NCBI RefSeq assembly: GCF_019797765.1
Contig: NZ_CP081862.1
Location: 2,356,001 to 2,420,000 of the forward strand
From: Cellulomonas sp. C5510
GTDB lineage: Bacteria > Actinomycetota > Actinomycetes > Actinomycetales > Cellulomonadaceae
Reading direction: 5' to 3'
Length of the DNA stretch: 64,000 nt
In this document: one piece after another, positions 1 through 8,889 of the stretch
How the letters are laid out: each line of letters opens with the position of its first letter
How positions within the stretch are numbered: position 1 is the first letter of the stretch
Made by a program: the position numbers and the translations under genes
The notes under the pieces: model-generated
Seen by the model: the letters and a program-made list of their open reading frames with translations, nothing else
Database searches by the model: none
Told to the model about the DNA's origin: nothing

Positions 1-423
1 GGTGCGGCGGCCGGACGTCAGCGTCAACGCGACCCCGTCCGCGGCCGCGGCCGCGACGGCACTGTCGAAGCGCCGCTGCAGCTCGGCGTCGAGCCCGGTC
101 ACGTCGCCCGCACCGCCCGGCGCGCCCACGGAGCCGGTCGCGGTCGGCGACCCGGAGACCCGGGCGACCCCCGACGCGATCCGGCCGCGGACCGCGTCGA
201 GGTCCAGGCCCTGCACCGCCCAGGCTCCGGCCCCGAGCACCAGCAGCGCCACCACGCCCCGTCGGAGCCGGCGACCGCCCTGCCGCCCGCCCGGGCGGCG
301 GGTGCCGGCACGGTGGCCGGGGTCCCCGGGCACCGCCGGCCACGGGACGGCACCCCCGGGCGCCGTGGCTGCGCGGTCGCGGTCTGCCGTGAGCCGGGCG
401 TGCCGGCGGGTCGTCGTCGTCAT
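1..423 (-). CDS. VanY-type D-Ala-D-Ala carboxypeptidase, N-terminal part (gene leaves the window)
   Basis: The minus strand is open from an ATG at 421-423 to the left edge, so only about 141 N-terminal residues are visible. A basic, proline-rich cytoplasmic start is followed by one hydrophobic segment (about residues 57-70, VVALLVLGAGAW) and then a stretch ending LDAELQRRFDSAV-AAAAADGVALTLTSGRR. That last stretch resembles the beginning of the peptidase M15B (VanY) domain, in which this helix precedes the Arg-containing substrate loop. The catalytic His/Asp residues lie outside the window. Such enzymes trim the terminal D-Ala of peptidoglycan stem peptides outside the cell. An AGG-rich stretch sits immediately before the ATG, closer than usual, so the start is not certain. 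The family call rests on a short segment. Confidence 0.55.
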   Translation of the reverse strand, partial: MTTTTRRHARLTADRDRAATAPGGAVPWPAVPGDPGHRAGTRRPGGRQGGRRLRRGVVALLVLGAGAWAVQGLDLDAVRGRIASGVARVSGSPTATGSVGAPGGAGDVTGLDAELQRRFDSAVAAAAADGVALTLTSGRRT

Positions 424-619
424 GCCTCCACCGTCGTCGCCGGCACCCGCGCCGGGCGTCGGACGGGGGTCCGATCCGCGCCGGCGCACCGGGCCTCCCT
501 GAGGTGGTGGCCGTCCGTTCCCGGTCCGACGCCCGGCGAGCGGCCTCCACCCGAAGGTGGTGGTGCCGGCCCTCGCACGATCCGCCCGGCAGCCGACGCC
601 CGCGCCCGTGCCCGCGTCC

Positions 620-625
620 TAGGCT
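620..625 (+). promoter_or_regulatory. Putative -10 (TAGGCT) of the two-component operon, leaderless
   Basis: TAGGCT ends six bases before the ATG at 632 and there is no Shine-Dalgarno sequence. Transcription would begin at or next to the start codon. No convincing -35 is visible 17-18 bases upstream. The 208-bp gap 424-631 otherwise holds only this and presumably the divergent promoter of the carboxypeptidase gene. Confidence 0.45.
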
Positions 626-631
626 CGCGGC

Positions 632-1834
632 ATGCCCGGGACCGACCGCCGCCACGCCGCGCTCGTCGACGGCCTCGTCGCGCTCGGCGTGCTGCTGGGC
701 TGGACGCTCGCGGTCACGCTGCTCGCCCGGACGGGGCTGTGGAGCCCGCGGTGGCAGGAGGCGCACCTGTGGGCCGGCGTCGGTCTCGCGGTGCCGCTCG
801 CGCTGCGTCGCGCCGCCCCGGCGGCCGGGCTGTGGCTGACCGTCGTCCTCTACCCGCTCGGCTACGCGGTGCTGACGTACGGCGCGACGGTGCAGGCCGA
901 CCTGCACGCCGCTCCCCTGCTCGTGGCCGCCTACGCGGCGACCCGCGCCCGCGCGGTGCACCCGCTGGTCGCCGGGGCCGTGGGCGCGGTCGCGACGGCG
1001 ACGCTCGCGACCGGTGCGGACAACGTGCGCCTGCTGCTGTCCGGCGGGGCGGGCCCGGCGAGCCCCGCGCTCGGCGACCCGTCGGACACCCTACTGCTGG
1101 TGCTGCTCGTGGTGGCGGCGACGACGCTCGGCACGGTCGCGGGGCGGCTGGCGGCCACCACGCGTTCCCTCGAGCTCCGCAACGCCGAGCTGCACGCCCT
1201 GCAGGCTCAGCGCGAGCGCGCTGCGGTGCGGGCCGAGCGCACCCGCATCGCCCGGGAGCTGCACGACGTGGTCGCGCACCACGTCAGCGCGATCGTCGTG
1301 CGGGCCCAGGCCGCGGACCGCGTCGGCGACCAGCGCCCCGAGGAGTACCGGGACGCGGTGCGGTGGATCGCGCCGGCCGGCAGGGAGGCGCTCACCGCGA
1401 TGCGCTCGGTCGTCCGCGTGCTGCGGGCGGCGGACGAGGCCGAGGTCCCGCTGTCCCCCGTTCCCGGGCTGACGGAGCTCGGGAACGTCCTCGAGCGGGT
1501 GCGGGGGTCGGGCCTGACGGTCGAGGCGGCGCTGCCGGACCCCCTGCCGCCGTGCCCGCCGGAGGTCGGGCTGGCGGTCGTCCGCGTCGCGCAGGAGGCG
1601 CTGACGAACGTGCTGGTGCACTCGGACGCCCCCCGCGCCCGGGTCGAGCTGAGCCGTCGGCCGGGCCGCCTCTCGCTGCGGGTCGAGGACGACGGGCCGG
1701 CCCGCACCGGTGCCGCGGGCGGCGGCAACGGCGTCGTCCACATGCGCGAGCGGGCGGCGGCCTGCGGCGGCACGCTGGCGGCCGGCCCGGAGGGCGGCGG
1801 CTGGGTCGTCGCCCTGGAGGTGCCGGTGCCGTGA
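632..1834 (+). CDS. Sensor histidine kinase, NarL/DesK (HisKA_3) family
   Basis: This 400-residue membrane sensor kinase autophosphorylates on His and passes the phosphate to the response regulator encoded next. The N-terminal half holds several hydrophobic segments (for example GVLLGWTLAVTLLA and TLLLVLLVVAATTLGT) that would anchor it. The HisKA_3 dimerisation motif ARELHDVVAHHV places the phospho-acceptor at about His211. The C-terminal HATPase_c domain shows the N-box (AQEALTNVLVHS) and a G-box region (VEDDGP, then GNGVVHMRERA). No extracellular sensing domain of recognisable type is present, so the signal is unknown. The stop overlaps the regulator's GTG by four bases, indicating translational coupling. 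The downstream ABC exporter suggests a cell-envelope or toxic-compound response; that is inference. Confidence 0.9.
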   Translation: MPGTDRRHAALVDGLVALGVLLGWTLAVTLLARTGLWSPRWQEAHLWAGVGLAVPLALRRAAPAAGLWLTVVLYPLGYAVLTYGATVQADLHAAPLLVAAYAATRARAVHPLVAGAVGAVATATLATGADNVRLLLSGGAGPASPALGDPSDTLLLVLLVVAATTLGTVAGRLAATTRSLELRNAELHALQAQRERAAVRAERTRIARELHDVVAHHVSAIVVRAQAADRVGDQRPEEYRDAVRWIAPAGREALTAMRSVVRVLRAADEAEVPLSPVPGLTELGNVLERVRGSGLTVEAALPDPLPPCPPEVGLAVVRVAQEALTNVLVHSDAPRARVELSRRPGRLSLRVEDDGPARTGAAGGGNGVVHMRERAAACGGTLAAGPEGGGWVVALEVPVP

Positions 1835-2529
1835 CCGACGTCCCCGAGGTCCGGGTCCTCGTCGCGGACGACCAGGCGATGATCCGCTTCGGCCTGCGGC
1901 TGATCCTCGACCACGAGCCCGGCCTGACGACCGTCGCCGAGGCGGCGGACGGGGCGCAGGCCGTCGAGCTCGCCGCGCAGCACCGCCCCGTCGTCGTGCT
2001 CATGGACATCCGCATGCCGGTGCTCGACGGGATCGAGGCGACGCGGCGGCTGCGCGCCGACCCCGGTCTCGACGACGTGCGGGTGCTCGTGCTCACCACG
2101 TTCGACGACGAGGAGTACGTGACCCGTGCGCTGCACGCCGGCGCGGACGGGTTCCTGCTCAAGGACACCGACCCGGCGGCGCTGGTCACGGCGGTCCGGC
2201 GGGTGCACGAGGGCGGGTCCGTGCTCGACCCCGCTGTCGCCCCGCTCGTGCTGGAGCAGTGGCGGCGCTGGGGCCGCGCGCGTCCGCGCACGGCCACCGA
2301 GCCGGCGGGGATCGACGGCCTGAGCCCCCGGGAGCGCGACGTGCTGCTGGCGGTGGCGCGCGGGCGGTCGAACCAGGAGGCCGCGGACGAGCTCGGGCTC
2401 GCGGTCGCCACGGTGAAGGCGCACGTCCACGGCCTGCTCGCGAAGACGGGGACGAGCTCGCGCACGCAGCTCGTGGTGCTGGCGTACGAGTCGGGACTCG
2501 TCGTGCCGGGCGGCGATCTTCCCCGGTGA
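1831..2529 (+). CDS. Response regulator, NarL/FixJ (LuxR-HTH) family
   Basis: This 232-residue partner of the upstream kinase begins at a GTG that overlaps the kinase stop (GTGA). The receiver domain has the acidic pair VADDQ, the phospho-acceptor in VLMDIRMP (Asp59), the Thr of LTTFDD and the Lys of LLKDTDP. The C-terminal LuxR-type helix-turn-helix is intact (LSPRERDVLLAVARG, then ATVKAHVHGLLAKTG). It should bind DNA as a dimer after phosphorylation. The gap of 39 bases to the ABC transporter genes makes that exporter the most likely direct target, though no operator was identified. An in-frame extension upstream to 313 is open but overlaps the kinase and lacks family resemblance. Confidence 0.93.
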   Translation: MTDVPEVRVLVADDQAMIRFGLRLILDHEPGLTTVAEAADGAQAVELAAQHRPVVVLMDIRMPVLDGIEATRRLRADPGLDDVRVLVLTTFDDEEYVTRALHAGADGFLLKDTDPAALVTAVRRVHEGGSVLDPAVAPLVLEQWRRWGRARPRTATEPAGIDGLSPRERDVLLAVARGRSNQEAADELGLAVATVKAHVHGLLAKTGTSSRTQLVVLAYESGLVVPGGDLPR

Positions 2530-2556
2530 CCCTTCTGGTGTGTCGTAGGTCACATC

Positions 2557-2562
2557 TACGCT
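2557..2562 (+). promoter_or_regulatory. Putative -10 (TACGCT) before the ABC exporter, leaderless
   Basis: TACGCT ends six bases before the ATG at 2569, with no ribosome-binding sequence between. The exporter could therefore be transcribed separately from the two-component genes even though they run in the same direction. Confidence 0.4.
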
Positions 2563-2568
2563 CGCACC

Positions 2569-3540
2569 ATGGAACAGGCGATCGAGGCCCACGGGCTCGC
2601 GAAGCGCTACAAGGGCGTCACCGCCCTGGACGGCGTGGACCTCACGGTGCCGGCCGGCACCGTGCTCGGTCTGCTCGGCCCCAACGGGGCGGGCAAGACC
2701 ACCATCGTGCGGATCCTGTCCACGCTGCTGCGCCCGGACAGCGGGACCGCGCACGTCATGGGCGTCGACGTCCTCGCACACCCCGCGGAGGTCCGTCGCC
2801 GCATCGGGCTGTCAGGGCAGTACGCCGCGGTCGACGAGTACCTCTCGGGGTACGAGAACCTCGAGATGATCGGCCGGCTCTACCACCTCGGGGGGCGGCG
2901 GGCCCGGGCGCGGGCGCGTGAGCTGCTCGCGTCGTTCCGCCTGGAGGACGCCGCCGACCGGCCCACCCGCACGTACTCCGGCGGCATGCGGCGACGGCTC
3001 GACCTCGCCGGCGCCCTCGTGGCGGACCCGCCGGTCATCTTCCTCGACGAGCCGACGACCGGCCTGGACCCCCGCGGCCGCACGGACATGTGGGAGGTCA
3101 TCCAGCAGCTCGTCGCCGGGGGGACCACGTTGCTGCTGACCACGCAGTACCTGGAGGAGGCCGACATGCTCGCCGACGAGATCGTGGTCATCGACCACGG
3201 GCGGATCATCGCGCAGGGCACCGCCGACCAGCTCAAGCGCCAGGTCGGGGGCGAGCGCCTCGAGCTCACCGTCGCCGACGCCGCCCGGCTCGCCGTCGCC
3301 ACCGAGGCGCTCACCCCGCTGGGCGTCGGTGCGCCTGTCGTCGACCCGTCCCGGCGGTCGTTCGTCATGCCGGTGTCCGGCGGGCCCGAGGTGCTCGGGG
3401 AGGCGCTGCGCCGGCTCGACGCCCAGGACGTCCGCCTCGAGGACGTCGGCCTGCGCCGCCCGACGCTCGACGACGTCTTCCTCGCCCTCACCGGGCGCCC
3501 CACCGAGCAGGACGCAGCCCCTCAGGAAGGAGGCGCGTGA
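2569..3540 (+). CDS. ABC transporter ATP-binding protein, DrrA-like
   Basis: This 323-residue nucleotide-binding subunit belongs to a drug or lipid exporter of the DrrA/daunorubicin-resistance class. It shows Walker A GPNGAGKT (residues 37-44), signature YSGGMRRRLD, Walker B VIFLDEPTTGLDP and the DrrA-style switch region TTQYLEEAD. The C-terminal 90 residues form the family's extra domain, ending with RRPTLDDVFLALTG, which is typical of DrrA. It shares the TGATG stop/start junction with the permease gene (one-base overlap), so the two are co-translated. The substrate cannot be told from sequence. Control by the neighbouring two-component system is likely from position. Confidence 0.93.
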   Translation: MEQAIEAHGLAKRYKGVTALDGVDLTVPAGTVLGLLGPNGAGKTTIVRILSTLLRPDSGTAHVMGVDVLAHPAEVRRRIGLSGQYAAVDEYLSGYENLEMIGRLYHLGGRRARARARELLASFRLEDAADRPTRTYSGGMRRRLDLAGALVADPPVIFLDEPTTGLDPRGRTDMWEVIQQLVAGGTTLLLTTQYLEEADMLADEIVVIDHGRIIAQGTADQLKRQVGGERLELTVADAARLAVATEALTPLGVGAPVVDPSRRSFVMPVSGGPEVLGEALRRLDAQDVRLEDVGLRRPTLDDVFLALTGRPTEQDAAPQEGGA

Positions 3541-4346
3541 TGCGGTTCCCCGCCGTGCTGGCCGACGCGTCCGTCGTCGCCAAGCGCAACATCATCAAGA
3601 TCAAGCGGGTCCCCGACCTGCTGGTCTTCACCACGCTGTCGCCGATCATGTTCGTGCTGCTGTTCTCGTACGTCTTCGGCGGCGCGATCGACCAGCAGGG
3701 CGGCGGGTCCGCCTACCGGGAGTTCCTCATCGCGGGGATCTTCGCCCAGACGGTGATCTTCGGAGCGACCGTCACCGGGGCGGCGCTCGCCGAGGACCTC
3801 AAGAAGGGCATCCTCGACCGGTTCCGGTCGCTGCCGATGGCGCCGTCCGCGGTGCTCACCGGCCGCACGTTCTCGGACGTCGTCAACAACGTCATCGTGC
3901 TCGTCGTCATGGGTCTGACCGGGCTGGTCGTCGGCTGGCGCATCCGGTCCTCGTGGATCGACGCCCTCGCCGGCTTCGGCCTGCTGCTGGCGTTCGCCTA
4001 CGCGATCTCCTGGATCATGGCGTGGGTCGGGATGCTGGTCCCCAGCCCGGAGGTCGTGAACAACGCCTCGTTCATCATCATCTTCCCGCTGACGTTCGTG
4101 GCCAACACGTTCGTCCCGCTCGAGACGCTCCCGGCGCCGCTGCAGACGTTCGCCGAGTGGAACCCCGTCTCGGCCGTGACGCAGGCCGCACGGGAGCTGT
4201 TCGGCAACATCCCACCGGGCGTCCCCGAGCCCACCGCGTGGCCCCTGCAGAACCCGGAGGTCTACACGCTGATCTGGTCCGCGCTGTTCCTGGTGATCTT
4301 CGTGCCGCTCGCGAACGCGCAGTACCGGGTGTCCACCAGCCGCTGA
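3540..4346 (+). CDS. ABC-2 type permease, DrrB-like
   Basis: This 268-residue membrane subunit pairs with the preceding ATPase. About six hydrophobic segments are visible, starting with LLVFTTLSPIMFVLLFSYVF and ending with IWSALFLVIFVPLA. The cytoplasmic coupling loop EDLKKGILDRFRSLPM and the segment MLVPSPEVVNNASFI are characteristic of ABC-2 permeases. The ATG overlaps the ATPase stop by one base. It ends only 16 bp from the convergent diguanylate cyclase gene, with no hairpin between, so the two transcripts must overlap at their 3' ends. Confidence 0.92.
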   Translation: MRFPAVLADASVVAKRNIIKIKRVPDLLVFTTLSPIMFVLLFSYVFGGAIDQQGGGSAYREFLIAGIFAQTVIFGATVTGAALAEDLKKGILDRFRSLPMAPSAVLTGRTFSDVVNNVIVLVVMGLTGLVVGWRIRSSWIDALAGFGLLLAFAYAISWIMAWVGMLVPSPEVVNNASFIIIFPLTFVANTFVPLETLPAPLQTFAEWNPVSAVTQAARELFGNIPPGVPEPTAWPLQNPEVYTLIWSALFLVIFVPLANAQYRVSTSR

Positions 4347-4362
4347 GGACGGGACGCCCGGA

Positions 4363-5331
4363 TCAGGCGAGGCCCTCCGCCGGCCGGTCGGCCTTGCGCG
4401 CGTACAGCGCGGCATCCGCGCGGGCGAGCACCTCGCGGACCGGCTCGCCCCGGTGCGCCTGGGCGACACCGTGGCTCCACGTCGGGTCGCCCGGAGCCCG
4501 CGCCGCGTCGGCCTGGAGCGCCCAGACCTCGGCGGCCTCCGCCGCGCGGCCGGAGAGCACGACCGCGAACTCGTCGCCGCCCCGCCTCCCGATCACGTCG
4601 TGCCGCCCGAGCGCCCCCCGCCAGGCGGCGACCAGGCGCACCAGGACGTCGTCGCCCGCCTGGTGGCCGCGGGTGTCGTTGACCTCCTTGAAGTCGTCGA
4701 CGTCCAGGCAGACCAGGCTCACCGGCCGCCCGTCGCGGGTCGCCCGCGCCACGACGGCCGCGGCACGCTCGTCGAACGCCGCGCGCGTCAGGACCCCGGT
4801 CAGGTCGTCCGTCGTCGCGAGCTCCCGCAACCGCGACAGCAGGTACGTGACCAGCTCGCTCGTCACGACCGTCATGACAGCGAGCACGAGCCAGCTCGAC
4901 ACCCGGAAGGGCACCGGGGACGCGGCCATCGCCGCTGCGAGCGTCACGACGACGACCAGGAGCAGGCCACGTGCCAGCCGGCGGCCGCCGAGCAGCGCAG
5001 CGGCCTGCCCGGCGACGACCAGTCCGAGCGACGTCGTCACGACCCCGGCAGGCGTCCGGCACACCGCGACCAGCGCCGCCCCGACGGCGATCCCCAGCAG
5101 CGCAGCGACCAGCGGCGTGCGCCGGTGGCGCCGCCACACCGCCGCAGCGAGCGCTGCCACGGCCAGCACCGTCCCACCGACGTACCAGTACCCGACCCGG
5201 GTCAGCGGCGACGGCGGCCAGACAGCGCCGGCCAGGCAGAGCAGGGCGCACAGGCCGAGCACCACCGCCGCGTGCGTCCCGGCCAGGACGACCCCCGCCG
5301 GCGAGAGCGGCGGGGGGCTGGCGTCGGGCAC
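4363..5331 (-). CDS. Membrane-bound diguanylate cyclase (GGDEF)
   Basis: This 322-residue protein has six or so transmembrane segments in its first 165 residues followed by one GGDEF domain (TDDLTGVLTRAAFDE onward). The catalytic motif is intact (RRGGDEF, near residue 250), so it should make cyclic di-GMP from two GTP. The usual RxxD product-inhibition site five residues before GGDEF is not present (the residues there read GRHD), suggesting no feedback control at that site. No EAL domain follows. The start is GTG. It stands alone between convergent ABC genes and the nudix gene, with no operon partner. The signal it senses is unknown. Confidence 0.9.
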   Translation of the reverse strand: MPDASPPPLSPAGVVLAGTHAAVVLGLCALLCLAGAVWPPSPLTRVGYWYVGGTVLAVAALAAAVWRRHRRTPLVAALLGIAVGAALVAVCRTPAGVVTTSLGLVVAGQAAALLGGRRLARGLLLVVVVTLAAAMAASPVPFRVSSWLVLAVMTVVTSELVTYLLSRLRELATTDDLTGVLTRAAFDERAAAVVARATRDGRPVSLVCLDVDDFKEVNDTRGHQAGDDVLVRLVAAWRGALGRHDVIGRRGGDEFAVVLSGRAAEAAEVWALQADAARAPGDPTWSHGVAQAHRGEPVREVLARADAALYARKADRPAEGLA

Positions 5332-5359
5332 ACCCTGGTCATCGGCGCACCTCGGCTCT

Positions 5360-5375
5360 GCCTGACCTGTCAGGC
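5360..5375. repeat. Short perfect inverted repeat between the nudix and GGDEF genes
   Basis: GCCTGAC and GTCAGGC flank a two-base loop in the 82-bp gap downstream of the nudix gene and upstream of the GGDEF gene on the minus strand. It could be a weak terminator or an operator. There is no T-tract. Confidence 0.3.
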
Positions 5376-5413
5376 TCGACGTCCACCGATCGGGCGACGG
5401 GTGAACACCCAGG

Positions 5414-6028
5414 TCACACGGGGCGCAGCGTGCTCCAGCCCCGGTCGCGCGACGCGGCAGCCGCCAGGACGCCGACCGCCGCGCTCGGGCTGTGCAGCCG
5501 GCCCTCGAGCACGGCCGTGACCGCGTCGTCGAGCGGCAGCCACAGCGGCACCATCCCCGCCTCCTCGTCCTCGCGGGCGAACCGCTCGGCCTCGGGCACC
5601 TCCGACAGGTCCCGGGCCAGGTAGACGAGGATGCGCTCGTTCGACCCGCCCGGGGAGTTCGCGAACTCGGCGAGCAGGTGCCAGGTGCCGGCCCGCAGGT
5701 CCGCCTCCTCGGCGAGCTCCCGGGCGGCGGTGACGTGCGGCGGCTCGCCGTCGACGTCCCGCAGGCCCGCCGGCGGCTCCCAGAGCTCGGCGCGCACCGG
5801 GTGCCGGTACTGGCGCAGGAGCAGCACGCGGTCGTCCTCGTCGAGCGCGATCACCGCGACGGCTCCGGGGTGGTCGACGAACTCGCGGACCACCTGGGAC
5901 TCCCCCAGGTCCACGGTCTCGGAGACCAGGTCCCAGATCTTCCCGTGGTGGAGGTCCGTGTGCTCCAGGACGGGCCGGGGGGCCGACCGGTCGGCCGGCC
6001 CCCCGCTCGCCGCGTCGGCGACCGTCAC
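5414..6028 (-). CDS. NUDIX hydrolase, ADP-ribose pyrophosphatase type
   Basis: This 204-residue hydrolase has a well-formed Nudix box with the core [11 protein letters not shown], preceded by the ADPRase-type strand [18 protein letters not shown]. Enzymes of this type split ADP-ribose or related nucleoside diphosphate sugars into AMP and a sugar phosphate, using Mg2+ held by the box glutamates. Its GTG start overlaps the pyrG stop (GTGA), so it is translated with CTP synthase. The same pyrG-nudix pair occurs in M. tuberculosis (Rv1699-Rv1700, from memory). The exact substrate is not determined by sequence. Confidence 0.9.
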   Translation of the reverse strand: MTVADAASGGPADRSAPRPVLEHTDLHHGKIWDLVSETVDLGESQVVREFVDHPGAVAVIALDEDDRVLLLRQYRHPVRAELWEPPAGLRDVDGEPPHVTAARELAEEADLRAGTWHLLAEFANSPGGSNERILVYLARDLSEVPEAERFAREDEEAGMVPLWLPLDDAVTAVLEGRLHSPSAAVGVLAAAASRDRGWSTLRPV

Positions 6029-7722
6029 GCCTCGACCGCGGCGCGGCGCCCGGCCGGCGCCGCCTGCTGCGCGGCCAGGGCGGCGGCCACCAGGCCCGAG
6101 AACAGCGGGTGCGCGCGGGTGGGCCGGGACTTGAACTCCGGGTGCGCCTGCGTCGACACGTAGTACGGGTGCACGTCGCGCGGCAGCTCGACGAACTCCA
6201 CCAGCGACGAGTCGGGCGACACCCCGGAGATGACGAGGCCGGCCTCCTCCAGCCTGTCGCGGTACGCGTTGTTCACCTCGTACCGGTGCCGGTGCCGCTC
6301 GGTGACCCGGGTCGTGCCGTACGCCTCGGCGACGACGGACCCCTCGGCCAGCACCGCCTCGTACGAGCCGAGCCGCATGGTGCCGCCGAGGTCGCCGTCA
6401 CCGCCGACGATCGCGAGCTGCTCCGCCATGGTGGCGACCACGGGGTCGGCCGGGTCCGTGTCGAACTCGGACGACGACGCGCCGGGCAGGCCCAGCACGT
6501 TGCGCGCGTACTCGATGACCATGGTCTGCAGGCCCAGGCAGATGCCGAGCGTCGGCACCCGGTTCTCGCGGGACCAGCGCAGGGCGCCGAGCTTGCCCTC
6601 GATGCCCCGCACGCCGAAGCCGCCGGGGATCAGCACGGCGTCCACGCCGGACAGCGCGCGCTGCGCACCGTCGGGCGTCTGGCAGTCGTCGGACGTGACC
6701 CAGCGGATCCGCACCTTCGCGCCGTGGTGGAACCCGCCGGCGCGCAGCGCCTCGGTCACCGACAGGTAGGCGTCGGGCAGGTCGATGTACTTGCCGACCA
6801 GCGCGATCTCGACCTGGTGCGCGGGCTGGTGCACCCGCTCCAGCAGGTCGTCCCACCCGCTCCAGTCGACGTCGCGGAACTGCAGGCCGAGGCGCTGCAC
6901 CACGTACGCGTCGAGGCCCTCGGCGTGGATCACGCGCGGGATGTCGTAGATGCTCGGAGCGTCCTTGCAGGAGATGACGCCCTGGGTGTCGACGTCGCAC
7001 ATCAGGGCGATCTTCGCCTTGATCGACTGCGGGACCTCGCGGTCCGAGCGCAGCACGATCGCGTCCGGCTGGATGCCGATGCTGCGCAGCGCGGCGACGG
7101 AGTGCTGCGTCGGCTTGGTCTTGAGCTCCCCGGACGGACCGATGTACGGCACCAGAGAGACGTGCAGGAAGAACACGTTGTCCCGGCCGAGCTCGTGCCG
7201 CACCTGGCGGGCGGCCTCAAGGAACGGCTGCGACTCGATGTCGCCGACCGTCCCGCCGATCTCGGTGATGATGATGTCGACGTCGTCGGCGGCCTGCGAC
7301 CGCATGCGCCTCTTGATCTCGTCGGTGATGTGCGGGATCACCTGGACCGTGTCGCCCAGGTACTCGCCGCGCCGCTCCTTCGCGATCACGTGCGAGTACA
7401 CCTGGCCGGTCGTGACGTTCGCCGAGCCGACGAGGTCGACGTCGAGGAACCGCTCGTAGTGCCCGACGTCGAGGTCCGTCTCGGCGCCGTCCTCGGTGAC
7501 GAAGACCTCACCGTGCTGGAACGGGTTCATCGTCCCGGGATCGACGTTGAGGTAGGGGTCGAGCTTCTGCATCGTGACCCGCAGCCCGCGGGAGCGGAGA
7601 AGTCGTCCCAGGCTGGAGGCGGTCAGGCCCTTGCCCAGTGAGGAGGCGACGCCTCCCGTGACGAAGATGTGCCGGGTCGTGGAATCCGACCGCCCGGAGA
7701 GTCGATTTGCGCGCTCTGCCAC
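6025..7722 (-). CDS. pyrG: CTP synthase
   Basis: This 565-residue enzyme makes CTP from UTP, ATP and glutamine, the last step of de novo pyrimidine nucleotide synthesis. The N-terminal synthetase domain begins [15 protein letters not shown] and contains [13 protein letters not shown] and the UTP/CTP-binding region [11 protein letters not shown]. The C-terminal class I glutaminase domain has the nucleophile motif GICLGLQ and the His/Glu in THPEF-like form ([12 protein letters not shown]). Length is as expected. The start is GTG. A TACAGT hexamer eight bases upstream suggests a leaderless transcript, and the 81-bp gap to the glycosyltransferase gene separates it from the envelope genes. Confidence 0.97.
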   Translation of the reverse strand: MAERANRLSGRSDSTTRHIFVTGGVASSLGKGLTASSLGRLLRSRGLRVTMQKLDPYLNVDPGTMNPFQHGEVFVTEDGAETDLDVGHYERFLDVDLVGSANVTTGQVYSHVIAKERRGEYLGDTVQVIPHITDEIKRRMRSQAADDVDIIITEIGGTVGDIESQPFLEAARQVRHELGRDNVFFLHVSLVPYIGPSGELKTKPTQHSVAALRSIGIQPDAIVLRSDREVPQSIKAKIALMCDVDTQGVISCKDAPSIYDIPRVIHAEGLDAYVVQRLGLQFRDVDWSGWDDLLERVHQPAHQVEIALVGKYIDLPDAYLSVTEALRAGGFHHGAKVRIRWVTSDDCQTPDGAQRALSGVDAVLIPGGFGVRGIEGKLGALRWSRENRVPTLGICLGLQTMVIEYARNVLGLPGASSSEFDTDPADPVVATMAEQLAIVGGDGDLGGTMRLGSYEAVLAEGSVVAEAYGTTRVTERHRHRYEVNNAYRDRLEEAGLVISGVSPDSSLVEFVELPRDVHPYYVSTQAHPEFKSRPTRAHPLFSGLVAAALAAQQAAPAGRRAAVEA

Positions 7723-7730
7723 GGGCTTCC

Positions 7731-7736
7731 ACTGTA
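7731..7736 (-). promoter_or_regulatory. Putative -10 (TACAGT on the minus strand) of pyrG
   Basis: Reading the minus strand, TACAGT is followed by eight bases and then the GTG of pyrG, with no Shine-Dalgarno sequence. This fits a leaderless or near-leaderless transcript. The -35 region is too GC-rich to assign. Confidence 0.4.
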
Positions 7737-7803
7737 CCCGACGCGAGCGCCCGGCGGGCCGACGCGCCGGGTGACCCCGGTGACACGCCGCCGCGTGGTG
7801 CGC

Positions 7804-8889
7804 TCAGCCGCGGTAGTGCGTCTCGAGCTGCGCCAGCACGTCGGGCAGCTGCGGGAGCCGGGCCGCCCGGTCGCGGGCGGCCTGCCGCAGGGTGTCCCGC
7901 CGGCTGGCGTCCGCGAGCACCGCGGCCACCGCCGCGCCCAGCGCCTCCGCGTCCCCGACGGGCACCAGGACGGCCGCGTCGCCGGTCACCTCGCGCGTCC
8001 CGCCGGCGTCCGTGGCGACGACCGCCGACCCGAGGGCCAGCGCCTCCTGCACGGCGATCGGCTGCCCCTCCCACACCGCGGTGGACGCGACGACGTCCGC
8101 CGCCGCCAGGAGGTCGGCGACGTCCTCGCGCCGTCCGAGCAGCGTCACGGGCGCGGAGGCCGCGCGGACCGCCGCCTCGACCTGGTCGCGCAGCGGGCCG
8201 TCCCCCGCGACCACCCAGCGCAGCGCGGGCCGGGTGCGGGCAGCCGCCGACGCGGCACGAACCAGCGTGTCCAGGCCCTTCTGCGGCGCCAGCCGGGCGA
8301 CCGTGACGACCAGCTCGTCGGTGCTCGCGAGGCCCAGCGCGGCACGCGTCTCCCCCGTCCCGCGTGACGGCGCCGGGCGGGCCGGCGCGGGCACGAGCGC
8401 ACGCTCCGCCACGCGCGCTCCCTGCGACCGGCTCAGCGCCACGAGGTCGCCGGAGACGCCCAGCACCACGTCGGCACCCCGGGCGACGACGCGCCCGAGC
8501 ACCGCCGACACCGCCCGCACGGCACGCCCGCCGACGGGCAGGTTGTGCAGCGTGACGACGACGCGCGGCCGTCGCCCCGGGCGACCGCGCACGGCCAGCA
8601 CGGTCAGCGCGCCGGCGCGCAACCCGTGGGCGTGCACCGCGTCCGCGTCGCGCGCCAGCCGCGCCAGGCGGGACACGGCGCGCAGGTCCGAGGCGTGGGG
8701 GCGGTCGGCGATCTCGACCGCGGCGAACCGCGCGCCACCGGCCGAGGGCGCGACCGTCTCCGCCAGGGCAGACGGCCCCGCCACGACCACCTGGTCCCCC
8801 GCCCCGGCCAGCGCCGCCGCGACCTGGGCGACGTGCCGGGCCACACCGCCCGCGCTCGAGCCCAGCACCTGCAGCACCCGTCGCGTCAC
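7804..8889 (-). CDS. Glycosyltransferase family 4 (GT-B fold)
   Basis: This 361-residue retaining glycosyltransferase would be cytoplasmic and use a nucleotide sugar. The N-terminal Rossmann half has SSAGGVARHVAQVAAALA. The C-terminal half has VARLAPQKGLDTLV, the VVAGDGPLRD turn and the EX7E catalytic/donor motif EGQPIAVQE. Its GTG start overlaps the murJ stop (GTGA). It is the last gene of a run with a MurJ flippase and a MraY-like transferase, which suggests it adds a sugar to a lipid-linked intermediate; acceptor and donor are unknown. The longer in-frame extension into murJ is only open by chance. Confidence 0.85.
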   Translation of the reverse strand: MTRRVLQVLGSSAGGVARHVAQVAAALAGAGDQVVVAGPSALAETVAPSAGGARFAAVEIADRPHASDLRAVSRLARLARDADAVHAHGLRAGALTVLAVRGRPGRRPRVVVTLHNLPVGGRAVRAVSAVLGRVVARGADVVLGVSGDLVALSRSQGARVAERALVPAPARPAPSRGTGETRAALGLASTDELVVTVARLAPQKGLDTLVRAASAAARTRPALRWVVAGDGPLRDQVEAAVRAASAPVTLLGRREDVADLLAAADVVASTAVWEGQPIAVQEALALGSAVVATDAGGTREVTGDAAVLVPVGDAEALGAAVAAVLADASRRDTLRQAARDRAARLPQLPDVLAQLETHYRG

